This document shows positions 1-10,755 of a DNA stretch of 64,000 bases, piece by piece. Origin of the DNA: Macrothele yani. Its lineage: Eukaryota; Arthropoda; Arachnida; Araneae; Macrothelidae. Position numbers and translations under genes: made by a program. The DNA lies in contig CM077034.1 in the NCBI GenBank assembly GCA_039090855.1, positions 224,891,331 to 224,955,330 on the forward strand, in the 5' to 3' direction. The stretch's first letter is position 1; every line of letters begins with the position of its first letter. The notes below the pieces were generated by a model. It was not told the DNA's origin and did no database searches. It was given only the letters and a program-made list of their open reading frames with translations.

Positions 1-341
1 CTTGATGTTGAGGAACGTTCGGATGCTGTTCTGCCCAGAGCTTATCTAATTTCTTCCTGTGGCGAGCTCCGTGGGTTTTACGCTGTCTGCTGGCCAGCAT
101 GTTTATTTTTCTTAGCATTATATCTAGCTCCAAAGGTGAGACCAGATGCGCAAGATCAGCGTGCAGGCTAAAGGACTTGGATTCCTGCTCCATGATTCTA
201 ACTCTTTTGGAGCGAATGACTTCTTGCAAGAATGCAGAGCGCTGGACCTGATTCCTCCTTTCCTCAAGTTTAAATCTACTCTTGACAATCCTTGGTTCCG
301 ACGTAAAAAGTCGATATTCCAGCAGCAAACGCTGAAGCACC
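1..341 (-). pseudogene. Unrecognised ORF fragment, open to the window edge (possible PLE 5' region)
   Basis: One minus-strand frame stays open from about position 388 to base 1, over 120 codons. It reads through LEYRLFTSEPRI, IRSKRVRIMEQESKS and ends in the basic RQRKTHGARHRKKLDKLW. No ATG opens it; the first Met is in RIMEQES. Its upstream 40 bases are the antisense copy of its own middle (inverted repeat 179-382), so the real coding part probably starts near 341 and was 5'-truncated with a fold-back. The basic, charged composition reminds me of the poorly conserved N-terminal part of Penelope-like ORFs, which abound here, but no diagnostic motif is visible. It could equally be a chance frame. 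Confidence 0.3.
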
Positions 342-382
342 TCATTCGCTCCAAAAGAGTTAGAATCATGGAGCTGGAATCC
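179..382. repeat. 41-bp inverted repeat with 122-bp spacer
   Basis: Bases 179-219 and 342-382 are reverse complements over 41 bp with one mismatch (core CATGATTCTAACTCTTTTGG against its complement). The arms lie inside the unrecognised ORF fragment, so it is a fold-back of the same element, like other fold-backs in this window. Confidence 0.85.
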
Positions 383-504
383 ACTTTGTCATGAATATTG
401 AATTGGATATTTCTCATTTTTTTTTTTTTTTTTTTTTTTTTAAGGTATGTTCGATTCTGTTTGGAATTTTTACTTTGTCATGAATATTGAATTGGATATT
501 TCTC
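383..504 (+). repeat. 33-bp direct duplication next to a SINE
   Basis: A 33-bp stretch that begins ACTTTGTCATGAATATTGAA occurs at 383-415 and again, unchanged, at 472-504. The first copy runs into a poly-T tract; the second runs into the poly-T of the SINE at 505. The 89-bp period is too long for a normal SINE target duplication, so this is a separate local duplication. Confidence 0.8.
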
Positions 505-730
505 TTTTTTTTTTTTTTTTTGATTGGAGGTTTAACGACCACCGTGAGCAACTCAATGGGCTACAAGCAGTCGCCCGTCCCTAATTTAGGGTCACTGGCT
601 CCAGGGAAGGGAGAGAGCCAGTGCTGTAAGGCAAACACAACATCCATGCCTCACCGGGATTCGAACCCGGACCCCTTACGAACGAATGATCAGAGGCCAG
701 CGCCTTAGACCACTGCACCACCGGGGCGGC
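505..730 (-). mobile_element. tRNA-derived SINE
   Basis: Read on the minus strand it has a tRNA-like head (GGTGGTGCAGTGGTCTAAGG-type A box; B box GGTTCGAATCC), a tRNA-unrelated body, and a poly-A tail shown here as poly-T at 505-520. The same family recurs eight more times in this window. It carries no coding capacity and would rely on a LINE, plausibly an RTE, for retroposition. Pol III boxes are seen; transcription is inferred. Confidence 0.9.
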
Positions 731-1989
731 TCTCATTTTTTTTTTTTTTTTTTATAAATACATACCAGTGGCATATATTCAAGGCTAGCTAGGGTAGCTG
801 CAAAGCCCAGAGAATGCACAAATAAAACTGAATTAACAAAAAAACACAATAAAACTGAATAAAACTGACACAAATAAAAGTCAATTATCAACGGTATCAA
901 AATACGTATGCTGATGCTCTCGGTGTGAAATCAAACGCGTGCAGATTCGCTTCTTTGACTCATTCTGGCGAGCGAAAACCAACGGCATAACGCAAGCAGC
1001 TCTTCGAGAGTCTTCGCAGTTCTGGTGCGAAAACCTTCCGTACAACCGTCTGCTAGCATTTCCGTGACATGAATCAGCTGGTAGAGGGGAATGGAACATT
1101 GCTTTGGGAAATGGTTCGCTCAGAAAAAAGAAGAGTTAGACTATCTCAGGCACTCGCATACTCCATCCCATAAGTATTTCGCGAGAGTTGTTTCAGTTTT
1201 TGTGAAGCATCAATGAATTAAAATCAGAGATATTATATCTTAAATTCGTGGCTTTGTTGGATTCGAACTGTTTTGATATATTTTGTGAAAGCTTCCCTAA
1301 ACATCTACTGTCAGAACTTAAAGAACTCTAAGCGTCAAATTTTGATACAGCTCAACTAAAAAATGAACTGAAGGTGTTTTATTCCCTTGATGAATAAAAT
1401 AAGTGTTCAAATCCTAATCCTCATAATTATTTGGTATCATGTTAGCAATGGCATGTACCTAAAATTTAGAAAAAGAGTTACTTCTATTACTTTACAATTA
1501 AAAATTAAACTTTGCAATTTAAAAAAAAAAACAGAAGAGGGGAGGGGGCCAGGTCTTGGACCCAAGATAAGCCACTGATATATACATACATGCATACAAC
1601 TCACTAACATAATGTCGGAACAAGAGTAGCCCACAAGGAGGAGCAATTCTCTAACCACAGCCTTGCTTGTTAATGTTATTTGCTAGTTGCCAAGTGTTTT
1701 TAAGCAAGTAAAATTAAATGCAAAAATAGCAATACTGATCTGTTAAAGTTTTTTACTTACCATCTATATTCCCAAGAGCGAATTTCATTGCTAACATTAA
1801 GATTTAATAAAAGTATATATCATTTCCTGTTTTTCCCTGCCCAGTATCCCATTTATTAAATCAACTTTCAAATTAATTTATAATATTTAGTAGCAACAAA
1901 TGTACTTACTCTTTCGAGAATGTGGATGGGCGCGTGGCCTTATCTTGTGCTGTGCCTAGCACACGATTCTGTGTAAATCGAGCCCCGAT
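731..1989. other. Intergenic, no recognised gene apart from a hAT scrap
   Basis: Poly-T and A/T-rich sequence. Short open frames exist on both strands without recognisable motifs. The only family-like signal is the fragment at 1234-1395, listed separately. No RNA gene or terminal repeats were seen. Confidence 0.6.
1234..1395 (+). pseudogene. hAT-like (ZMYM1/DUF4371-type) transposase fragment
   Basis: The plus frame reads KFVALLDSNCFDIFCESFPK, then HLLSELKEL, a stop, then NFDTAQLKNELKVFYSLDE and a stop. The pattern of a lone aromatic stretch, SELKEL, and F-D-x-x-x-L-K-N-E-L followed by a tyrosine resembles the middle of hAT-derived ZMYM1-like proteins. It is far too short and has an internal stop, so it is a relic. 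Identification rests on motif memory only. Confidence 0.35.
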
Positions 1990-2836
1990 CCCAGTCTGGC
2001 AGCATGCATTCTTTCTTCCACTTAGCTTTCAAACAAGCAAAATACATTCCTCCTCCTCAGGAAAAAAATAAAAATAGAAAAGAAACAAAAAGCTGTGTGA
2101 TGAACTTTGTTCAGAGGCTTCTGGCCGACAAAATCCCATCCCAGTGCCATGCATTCTTTCTACGTAAGCTTTCAAACATGCAAAACAAATTCTTACTCCT
2201 GGGGGGTGGGAGGAAAGCAACAAAGAGCCACCTTTGTTCAGAGGCTTCCGGCCGACGTAATCCTGGCCCGGTGCCATGCATTCTTCCCACTTAATTTTCA
2301 AACAAGCAAAACAAATGCAGGAAGAAAAAAAAAACAAAAAAAAAAAAAAACAGAGCTGTTTTATGAACTTTGTTCAGAGGCTTCTGGCCGACGTAATCCT
2401 GGCCCGGTGCCATGCATTCTTCACACTTAATTTTCAAACAAGCAAAACAAATTCCTTCTCCTCGGAAAGCAAAAGTAAAATGAAAGAAACAAAGAGCTGC
2501 ATCACGAACTTTGTTCAGAGGTTTCGCGATGATGTAATCCCGGGTCACGGCGAAAGTAGCATGCCGGACCGACATAATCCCGGCCCAGAACTGTGGTTTC
2601 TTTCCACTTAGATTTCAAACAACCAAAAGAAATTCCTTCTCCTCGGGGAAAAAAAAAAAGAAAGAAAAGTAACAAAGAGCTGCATCAAGAACTTTGTTCA
2701 GAGGCTCCCAGCAGATGTAATCCCGGCCCAGCGCCGTGCTTTCCATTTAGCTTTCAAACAAGCAAAACAAATTCCTCCTCTTCAGAAAAAAAAGAAAGAA
2801 AAGAAAGAAAAGAAACAAAGAGCTGCATCAAAAACT
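1990..2836 (+). repeat. Minisatellite, unit about 120-185 bp (left block)
   Basis: A degenerate tandem repeat. Each unit has AACTTTGTTCAGAGGCTTC, then GACGTAATCC-like and GGCCCGGTGCCATGCATTC-like parts, then CTTTCAAACAAGCAAAACAA and an A/G-rich stretch ending in AAAGAGCTGCATCA. Copies start near 2102, 2232, 2363, 2503 and 2689. Several open frames across it are repeat artefacts. It is cut at 2836 by the PLE array and resumes at 4573. Confidence 0.85.
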
Positions 2837-4572
2837 ATATAGGAGAAACAGGGAGAAGTATTAAAGTCCGAATGAAAGAACACCAAGCAGCTATTAGGAA
2901 CATTAGTAACAAAACAGGGCTAGACAGACATATACAAGCAAGTGGACACTCCATAAATTGGGACTCAGTAAGAATAATTGCTCACCAGTCAAACTTAGTA
3001 AAGAGGAAACTAGAAGAAGGGATCGAAATAGCAAGAAGAAGAAGTACCACAATTAATGACTCAGCTATATAGGAGAAACAGGGAGAAGTATTAAAGTCCA
3101 AATGAAAGAACACCAAGCAGCTATTAGGAACATTAGTAACAAAACAGGGTTAGACAGACATATACAAGCAAGTGGACACTCCATATATTGGAACTCAGTA
3201 AGAATAATCGCCCACCAATCAAACTTAGTAAAGAGGAAACTAGAAGAAGGGATCGAAATAGCAAGAAGAAGAAGTACCACAATTAATGACTCAGCTATAT
3301 AGGAGAAACAGGGAGAAGTATTAAAGTCCAAATGAAAGAACACCAAGCAGCTATTAGGAACATTAGTAACAAAACAGGGTTAGACAGACATATACAAGCA
3401 AGTGGACACTCCATAAATTGGGACTCAGTAAGAATAATCGCCCACCAATCAAACTTAGTAAAGAGGAAACTAGAAGAAGGGATCGAAATAGCAAAAAGAA
3501 GAAGTACCACAATTAATGACTCAGCTATATAGGAGAAACAGGGAGAAGTATTAAAGTCCGAATGAAAGAACACCAAGCAGCTATTAGGAACATTAGTAAC
3601 AAAACAGGGCTAGACAGACATATACAAGCAAGTGGACACTCCATAAATTGGGACTCAGTGAAAATAATCGCCCACCAGTCAAACTTAGTAAAGAGGAAAC
3701 TAGAAGAAGGGATCGAAATAGCAAGAAGTACCACAATTAATGACTCAGCTATATAGGAGAAACAGGGAGAAGTATTAAAGTCCGAATGAAAGAACACCAA
3801 GCAGCTATTAGGAACATTAGTAACAAAACAGGGCTAGACAGACATATACAAGCAAGTGGACACTCCATAAATTGGAACTCAGTAAGAATAATCGCTCACC
3901 AGTCAAACTTAGTAAAGAGGAAACTAGAAGAAAGGATCGAAATAGCAAGAAGTACCACAATTAATGACTCAGCTATATAGGAGAAACAGGGAAAAGTATT
4001 AAAGTCCGAATGAAAGAACACCAAGCAGCTATTAGGAACATTAGTAACAAAACAGGGCTAGACAGACATATACAAGCAAGTGGACACTCCATAAATTGGG
4101 ACTCAGTGAAGAATAATCGCCCACCAGTCAAACTTAGTAAAGAGGAAACTAGAAGAAGGTATCGAAATAGCAAGAAGAAGAAGTACCACAATTAATGACT
4201 CAGCTATATAGGAGAAACAGGGAGAAGTATTAAAGTCTGAATGAAAGAACACCAAGCAGCTATTAGGAACATTAGTAACAAAACAGGGCTAGACAGACAT
4301 ATACAAGCAAGTGGACACTCCATAAATTGGGACTCAGTGAAAATAATCGCCCACCAGTCAAACTTAGTAAAGAGGAAACTAGAAGAAGGGATCGAAATAG
4401 CAAGAAGAAGTACCACAATTAACGATAATTGCGGATGGACTCTTCCAATTGAGTGGCAGCAACTACTCCAGTGACATAGTCCTGATGACGAACTAGGCTT
4501 TAGTTCGAAAATTTGACAACAAACTTTCATGAAAAATAACCTCTATAAGACCCGTAAAAAAGTTATTCCACA
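2837..4572 (+). mobile_element. Seven-unit tandem array of a PLE GIY-YIG endonuclease fragment
   Basis: The landmark AGGAGAAACA occurs at 2841, 3071, 3301, 3531, 3755, 3979 and 4210, giving periods of 230, 230, 230, 224, 224 and 231 bp. Each unit encodes the C-terminal part of a Penelope-like GIY-YIG endonuclease: YIGETGRSIKVRMKEHQAAI, then NKTGLDRH and KRKLEEGIEIA. The GIY half is absent from every unit. Because 230 and 224 are not multiples of three, each unit ends with DSAI-stop and the next resumes in another frame, so no multi-domain protein can be made. Only the last unit continues into a PLE-like 3' end (4421-4572). ATCAAAAACT flanks the array at 2827-2836 and 4573-4582, probably the target duplication. 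Confidence 0.88.
4482..4510 (+). other. Hammerhead-like motif at PLE 3' end
   Basis: CTGATGA (4482-4488), one base, a GAACTA/TAGTTC hairpin (4490-4495 with 4501-4506), then GAAA. This is the layout of a hammerhead core with one extra base before stem II. No clear stem III or cleavage site is visible. Similar motifs end the other PLEs in this window. Confidence 0.45.
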
Positions 4573-4890
4573 ATCAAAAACTTTGTTCAAAGGCTTCCAC
4601 AGCAGATGTAATTCCGGCCCAGCGCAGTGCTTTCCGCTTAGCTTTCAAACAAGCAAAACAAATTCCTCCTCTTCAGAAAAAAAAAAAAAAGAAAAAAAGA
4701 AAGAAAGAAAGAAAAGAAACAAAGAGCTGCATCAAAAACTTTGTTCAGAGGCTTCCACAGCAGACGTAATCCCGGCCCGGTGCCGTGCTTTCCACTTAGC
4801 TTTCAAACAAGCATAACAAATTCCTCCTCTTCAGAAAAAAAGAAAAAGAAACAAAGAGCTGTGTCACGAACTTTGTTCAAAGGCTTTCAC
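4573..4890 (+). repeat. Minisatellite (right block)
   Basis: Continuation of the repeat at 1990-2836 after the PLE array, with AACTTTGTTCA landmarks near 4579, 4738 and 4869 and A/G-rich stretches at 4676-4722 and 4832-4856. It shows that the array was inserted into a pre-existing minisatellite. Confidence 0.85.
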
Positions 4891-5973
4891 ATTGATTAAT
4901 TACAAAACCAATAAAACATTCTTAATAACTGCGAAAATCTGAATTTCCATAATATTTCGCGTCATCCGCAATGCCCGGGGGTCCGCAGTGGTTGTTGGAA
5001 GTAAATGCCCAATCACACGTGAATAGAACTTTTCTTTCTCGTTAATCTCTTGGCAGCTGCATATGATGACTCAGGGCTCCGCCCAGTCCCTCAACTGATT
5101 TTGGCCCCCTGCAAATAAATAAAACAAATAGCAGTAGTAAGAACAGAGGTTAACTGAAACAGCGGAGTCTTCCTCTAAAAAAAATCGGTTTCCGAGCAAG
5201 CCAATATGTTTGAAGTGACGTCACCCACAGCTATCTCGCTGGCTTAGCCGCAGCATCAAGCTGCCGTGACCGACAGCTCCGGGCTATCAGTAGGAGTACA
5301 CGTGGTAGCAGAAAGAGTACACCTTACAACTGAAATATCGCCACCTACCCAACGAATCTCTCTCTCTCTCTCTTGCCCCGATTTTTTCTTCTTTTTTTAA
5401 ACATATTAACAATCGCAAGTTTTGTCAAAAGCCTGAGATCGCAAATGACAAGTTCAGCAGATTTCCGTTTTTTTCTAAAAACTTAATTCACTGAATTCTT
5501 CTAATTAGCAGAAGAATCACATGCCTGTGATTAACCTTACAGCATTTAATCTAAGCACCACATATGCATATATAAAAAGCCATAAAATTGTCTAACATTT
5601 CTTTAGGAACGAATAAGAATTTTATTTTAGTTAATGTCCTTACATCAAACCAATAATGTCAATTCTATATTTATACCAATCTAATTTGTGTTTTTGCAAT
5701 TATTGCATTTCTGCATCAATTTCAAGAACTCCCCATAATGACTTGCAAAAAGGCAGAATTCCGCCTTTTGGCGGAACTCTTTCACCCTTGTAAGATTCGT
5801 ACAAATGCATAATATTTTAATATTAATGCTCATTGCTCTATAGCTCTGGAGCGGGTTGTTGATTTATATAAAAATCATAACTTAAATACATAGCCATCTG
5901 TGCACGATATACAAATGAATTATTAAAAACTAGTATTAAACATATGTTTGTTAAAAATCATATTAATTGCATC
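4891..5973. other. Intergenic, nothing recognised
   Basis: A/T-rich sequence with a somewhat G/C-richer patch around 4970-5340 and a CT microsatellite at 5360-5374. No convincing ORF, RNA gene or terminal repeat. The G/C-richer part could be an untranslated remnant of an element. Confidence 0.5.
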
Positions 5974-6240
5974 TTCATTGGCAATATTTCTTTTTGTCTT
6001 TTTAATCAGGTAAGTACATCATTGTGGGGGATTAGCCCACAGCTGAGGGTTCCAGTTGGTCATTCAACCTAAGGAATCTGGAACAAAACCCAGTGAGTTG
6101 GGGTCTTTTCGCCAATGTCACACAGAACTAGCTAGCACCTCTCCAAAATTCACAGAGGCCCTAGTTGCTGTTGTGTGTGCCATTGTTACCATGGAGCACC
6201 CCGAGGAGGCAAACCCATCGCTCACTACGATTGTGTGAGA

Positions 6241-6567
6241 AATGAAGATGTATTGCAGTTGTGTGATGTGAAGCAAAATGTTGTTAGCAAGGTGGAGACC
6301 AATATGCTTCGGTGGTTTGGCCATGTTGAAAGAATGAGTGATGAAATGTTTACAAAGAAAATCTTTTCAGCCCAAGTGGCAGGAAGGAAAGGCAGAGGAA
6401 GGCCAAGGAAGACATGGGTGGATCAGATTCAGGAGTGTCTGCATGAGAAAAAGATTATGAGTATGAACTATAAAAGATCTTGTGTACGGCATGTAATGGA
6501 TATCACTGAAGTACAAGTTGTATGTCAAGATCGCTGTAAATGGAGAAGTTTGATACGACAACAATAA
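6241..6567 (+). pseudogene. RTE-type LINE ORF C-terminus, copy 1
   Basis: Encodes the end of an RTE-like endonuclease/reverse-transcriptase polyprotein: RNEDVLQLCDVKQNV, MLRWFGHVERM, GRKGRGRPRKTWVDQIQECL and RDRCKWRSLIRQQ-stop. The HVERM and GRGRPRKTW parts are typical of the C-terminal tail that follows the RT domain in this clade. The catalytic RT core is missing, so it is non-functional. An identical copy lies at 6658-6987 and a diverged one at 7081-7411. Confidence 0.8.
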
Positions 6568-7892
6568 GTAAAAATTTTTTGGTAGTTTGTATTTCTTTTT
6601 GGAGCTAACCTCTGAATCTCAGAGAACAGCTTAGTGATATGTATGTATGCATGCATGAGAAATGAAGATGTATTGCAGTTGTGTGATGTGAAGCAAAATG
6701 TTGTTAGCAAGGTGGAGACCAATATGCTTCGGTGGTTTGGCCATGTTGAAAGAATGAGTGATGAAATGTTTACAAAGAAAATCTTTTCAGCCCAAGTGGC
6801 AGGAAGGAAAGGCAGAGGAAGGCCAAGGAAGACATGGGTGGATCAGATTCAGGAGTGTCTGCATGAGAAAAAGATTATGAGTATGAACTATAAAAGATCT
6901 TGTGTACGGCATGTAATGGATATCACTGAAGTACAAGTTGTATGTCAAGATCGCTGTAAATGGAGAAGTTTGATACGACAACAATAAGTAAAAATTTTTT
7001 GGTAGTTTGTATTTCTTTTTGGAGCTAACCTCTGAATCTCAGAGAACAGCTTAGTGATATGTATGTATGTATGCATGCATGAGAAATGAAGATGTATTGC
7101 AGTTGTGTGATGTGAAGCAAAATGTTGCTAACAAGGTGGAGACCAATATGCTTCGGTGGTTTGGCCATGTTGAAAGAATGAATGATGAAATGCTTACTAA
7201 GAAAATCTTTTCAGCCCAAGTGGCAGGAAGGAAAGGCAGAGGAAGGCCAAGGAAGACATGGGTGGATCAGATTCAGGAGTGTCTGCGTGAGAAAAAGATT
7301 ATGAGTATGAAGTATAAAAGATCTTGTGTACGGCGTGTAATGGATATCAGTGAAGTACCAGTTGTATGTCAAGATCGCTGTAAATGGAGAAGTTTGATAC
7401 GACAACAATAAGTAAAAATATCTGGAAGTTTGTATTTCTTTTTGGAGCTTACCTCTGAATCTCAGAGAACAGCTTAGTGATATGTATGTATGCATGAGAA
7501 ATGAAGATGTATTGCAGTTGTGTGATGTAAAGCAAAATGTTGTTAGCAAGGTGGAGACCAATATGCTTCGGTGGTTTGGCCATGTTGAAAGAATGAGTGA
7601 TGAAATGCTTACTAAGAAAATCTTTTTAGCCCAAGTGGCAGGAAGGAAAGGCAGAGGAAGACATGGGTGGATCAGATTCAGGAGTGTCTGCATGAGAAAA
7701 ACATTATGAGTATAAAGTATAAAAGATCTTTTGTACGGCGTGTAATGGATATCAGTGAAGTACAAGTTGTGTGTCAAGATCGCTGTAAATGGCGAAGTTT
7801 GATACGGCAACAGTAAGTAAAAATATCTGGAAGTTTGTATTTCTTTTTGGAGCTAGCCTCTGAATCTCAGAGAACAGCTTAGTGATATGTAT

Positions 7893-8374
7893 GTATGTCT
7901 GACAGAGAGAACAAATTAGATGGTGAAATCAGTAGGAGAGTGAATTCTTCTTTGAAAGTCATAGCTGCTCTGGGAGGTTTTCACAGAAATGATGGGTTCT
8001 CTACAGAGTCCCGCGTGGCTGTGTATGAAACAGTAATTGTTCCTACTCTGATGTATGGCAGTGAAACCTGGGTACTGCAGAAGAAACGTAGGAGTCGTTT
8101 GTGTGCTGGAGAAATGCGTTACTTACGTGGGGTTTGTGGCAAGACACGATCTGATTGTGTGAGGAATGAAGATGTATTGCAGTTGTGTGATGTGAAGCAA
8201 AATGTTGTTAGCAAGGTGGAGACCAATATGCTTCGGTGGTTTGGCCATGTTGAAAGAATGAGTGATGAAATGCTTACTAAGAAAATCTTTTCAGCCCAAG
8301 TGGCAGGAAGGAAAGGCAGAGGAAGACATGGGTGGATCAGATTCAGGAGTGTCTGCATGAGAAAAAGATTATGA
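7893..8374 (+). pseudogene. RTE-type LINE ORF C-terminus, copy 5 (longest)
   Basis: This copy reaches further upstream than the other four. It adds DGEISRRVNSSLKVIAALGG, YETVIVPTLMYGSETWVL and GEMRYLRGVCGKTRSD before the shared RNEDVLQLCDV part; LMYGSETW is the standard post-RT motif of RTE-clade proteins. A short deletion removes the RPRKTW part (GRGRHGWIRFRS), shifting the frame and ending the protein early; copy 4 (7482-7709) carries the same deletion, so these two share ancestry. No RT catalytic motif is present. Confidence 0.8.
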
Positions 8375-8620
8375 GTATGAAGTATAAAAGATCTTGTGTA
8401 CGGCGTGTAATGGATATCAGTGAAGCACGAGTTGTATGTCAAGATTGCTGTAAATGGCGAAGTTTGATACGACAACAATATAAAAATTTCTGGTAGTATG
8501 TATTTCTTTTTGGAGCTAGCCTCTGAATCTCAGAGAACAGCTTAGTGACATGTATGTATGTATGTTCATTGGCAATAATCACCAAAAAAGTGCACTATTT
8601 ACATGCAGGTCATTAATGAT

Positions 8621-8904
8621 TTCACAATCAGAAAGGCCAAACACTTATTTAAAAAGGTCTTGGCTTCATTCCTTTTACACACTTTGTGACTGTTAACGAG
8701 AACATTTTGTTAAGTAGCTGGACTTTTAAAGTTGAAACTTTCATCATATCTGCTCTCAGGTTGTTGTTGTTACTATAATTCCTCAGGTCATAAAACATTC
8801 ATATTTTCATTCACAGAACACTAAAAAAACGCTGAATTCTGACTGTTATTTGGCATGTGTGATATCTCGTCAACACTAGACGCATACTCACTATTGTGTG
8901 AGTG
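8621..8904 (+). repeat. Left inverted terminal repeat of PLE
   Basis: Reverse complement of 13357-13640 over about 285 bp with scattered mismatches. Matching anchors are TTCACAATCAGAAAGGCC at the outer edge and CACTATTGTGTGAGTG at the inner edge. PLEs often carry LTR-like repeats in inverted or direct arrangement, which fits the PLE ORF starting at the inner edge. Confidence 0.8.
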
Positions 8905-9219
8905 TTGAATATAATCAAAAAATGAATAAAGCAATTGAAGAGTTGAATTGTAGCATTGTGACAAGGGACCCAACTGAATCTCAAGTGAGATACTTGGCTA
9001 AAATAAGAAATCACAGTACAATGCCTGAAGAAATAAAGAAGGCGTACCCACCTATGGGTACAGGGATTCCACAAATGTTTACAAAAATAAAAACTCATAA
9101 GCCTGATACACCTATGAGAGTGATAGTATCAAAAAGGAATTCCCCATTAATAAAGTTGGAAAAAATATTTACAAGTATTTGGCACCCATATTTATGAAGA
9201 CCAAATTCACTGTGAAGAA

Positions 9220-9793
9220 TCATCATCATCATCATTGTCAACCATTATCAATCCACTGCTGGACGAAGGTCTCCCCAAGTTTCCTCCACAACGGTCTGTC
9301 TTGTGCCAGTCTCCTCCATGTCACTCCCGCATATTTACGAATTTCATCCACCCATCTCCCATGTGGTCTTTTTCTGGGTCTTTTCCTGTCCCTTGGAATC
9401 CAATCTAAAATTTCGGCTGTCCATCTATGGTCTGTCCTTCTGGCAGTATGTCCAGCCCATTGCCATTTCAGGGATTTAACTCTGATCATGATGTCTTCCA
9501 CTCTCGTCATTTTTCGGATCCACGAGTTCCTCTTCTTATCTCTCCTGGTTATACCAAGCATGCACCTCTCCATGCTTCTTTGAGTTGTCTGCAGCCTTTG
9601 TATGTCTCTTTTAGTTAAGGTCCACGTCTCTGCACCATACGTAAGCATTGGAAGGATGCATTGATCAAACACTTTTCTTTTAAGACATAATGGCATATTG
9701 CTCTTGAAAATTATGCTGTTTCTTCCAAAAGCTCTCCAGGCAAGTTTTGTACGCCGATTAATTTCTTCATCAATGTGACCCTCACTTGATATC
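9220..9793 (-). mobile_element. 5'-truncated RTE LINE fragment inside the PLE
   Basis: On the minus strand it encodes the end of the main RTE family of this window ([55 protein letters not shown], ending QQWIDNG-stop). Its 3' tail is (TGA)n, seen here as TCATCATCATCAT at 9220, the normal RTE tail. It splits the PLE between its upstream part and RT motif A, and is therefore younger than the PLE. Confidence 0.92.
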
Positions 9794-10755
9794 ATATGAA
9801 TTTATTGAAAAAATTAAAGAGATTAAACAAGATGTAAGTGAATATCATATGGCTAGTATGGATGTCCGTGCCCTGTTTCCTAGCACCCCAGTAACCCCAG
9901 GCAATTGACATTATAGTTGAAAAATTATATCAGTTACATACAATGAATGAAGTACAAATTGAAGAATTAAAAGAAATGTTATTTTACATATATGAAAATA
10001 ACATTTTTATGTTCAATGACAAGATCTACAAAAAAAAATTTACGGTGGACCTATGGGTTCACCATTGTCAACCTTGTTTGCTGAAATAATAATGAGTGAC
10101 ATAGAAACAAAAATCATTAGTAAACTGGAAGATCCACCCCTGATATACTGCAGGTATGTCGATGATATTTTTCTGTTATCCAGGCTAAAAAATGAGGAAC
10201 TAGAAGACTTGACAAGAAAATATAAAGGTATCTATCCATCCATAGAATTGACAGTGGAACAAGAACAAAATAACATATTGGCATTTTTGGATATTATGGT
10301 AATCAAAACAAATGACAATATACAATATAGAGTGCATCGGAAATCATCATATATTCCTGTCTTCACGCCTTTTCAGTCGTCGCACCCAATAACGCATAAA
10401 AGAAATAGTATTAAAACACTAATTAAAAGAAGTATAACACACTCATAAAAAAAAATCATCAAAAAGAAGAATTAGAATATATTGAAAAAATTGCACATGA
10501 TTTTGGCTATCCTAAATAGGTGTTAAAGAAATGGATTAATGAAGTAAACTCAAGCAAATAATAAAAAAGGTACAAATAGTAAAAAACCATTAAGATATGT
10601 GGGAGCGATACCATATGTTAAAGGTGCTTCTGCTGAAATTAATAAGCTTTGTGGCAAATATGACACACAAGTAGGAAATCAAGTACATACTATAAAAAAT
10701 ATAGTAATAAAAAATGAAAAGATCAGCCAACTTGATAGAACTGGTGTATATGAGA

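Larger units (their letters stand above)
5987..8564 (+). mobile_element. Retroposed insertion with five tandem RTE-type 3' ends
   Basis: TTCATTGGCAATA is found at 5974-5986 and 8565-8577, a 13-bp target duplication around the whole block. Inside are five copies of a LINE 3' end. Landmark AATGAAGATG falls at 6241, 6661, 7085, 7500 and 8165, so the first spacings are 420, 424 and 415 bp and the last 665 bp. Copies 1 and 2 are identical over some 360 bp. Copies 2-4 begin at one truncation point and each ends in CAGCTTAGTGATATG plus a (TATG)n tract that abuts the next copy. Bases 5987-6223 do not match the sequence upstream of copy 5, so copy 1 is joined to something else, perhaps the element's 5' leader after an internal deletion. 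Confidence 0.85.

Noticed and set aside
2004..2611. ORFs of about 100 codons in the 2-2.8 kb region
   Set aside because: They run across a degenerate minisatellite in several frames on both strands; repeat artefacts.
4482..4510. Calling an active hammerhead ribozyme
   Set aside because: Stem II and the CUGANGA/GAA strands fit, but an extra base precedes the stem and no convincing stem III or cleavage triplet could be drawn; kept as hammerhead-like only.
2837..4572. CRISPR array
   Set aside because: Repeats of 224-231 bp directly abut without unique spacers and encode a PLE fragment; the sequence is eukaryotic.
9427..9618. Recurrent 63-residue ORF ([20 protein letters not shown]) seen on the strand opposite every RTE copy
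   Set aside because: It is always antisense to the conserved RTE C-terminus and is kept only because that sequence is; no sign of its own selection.
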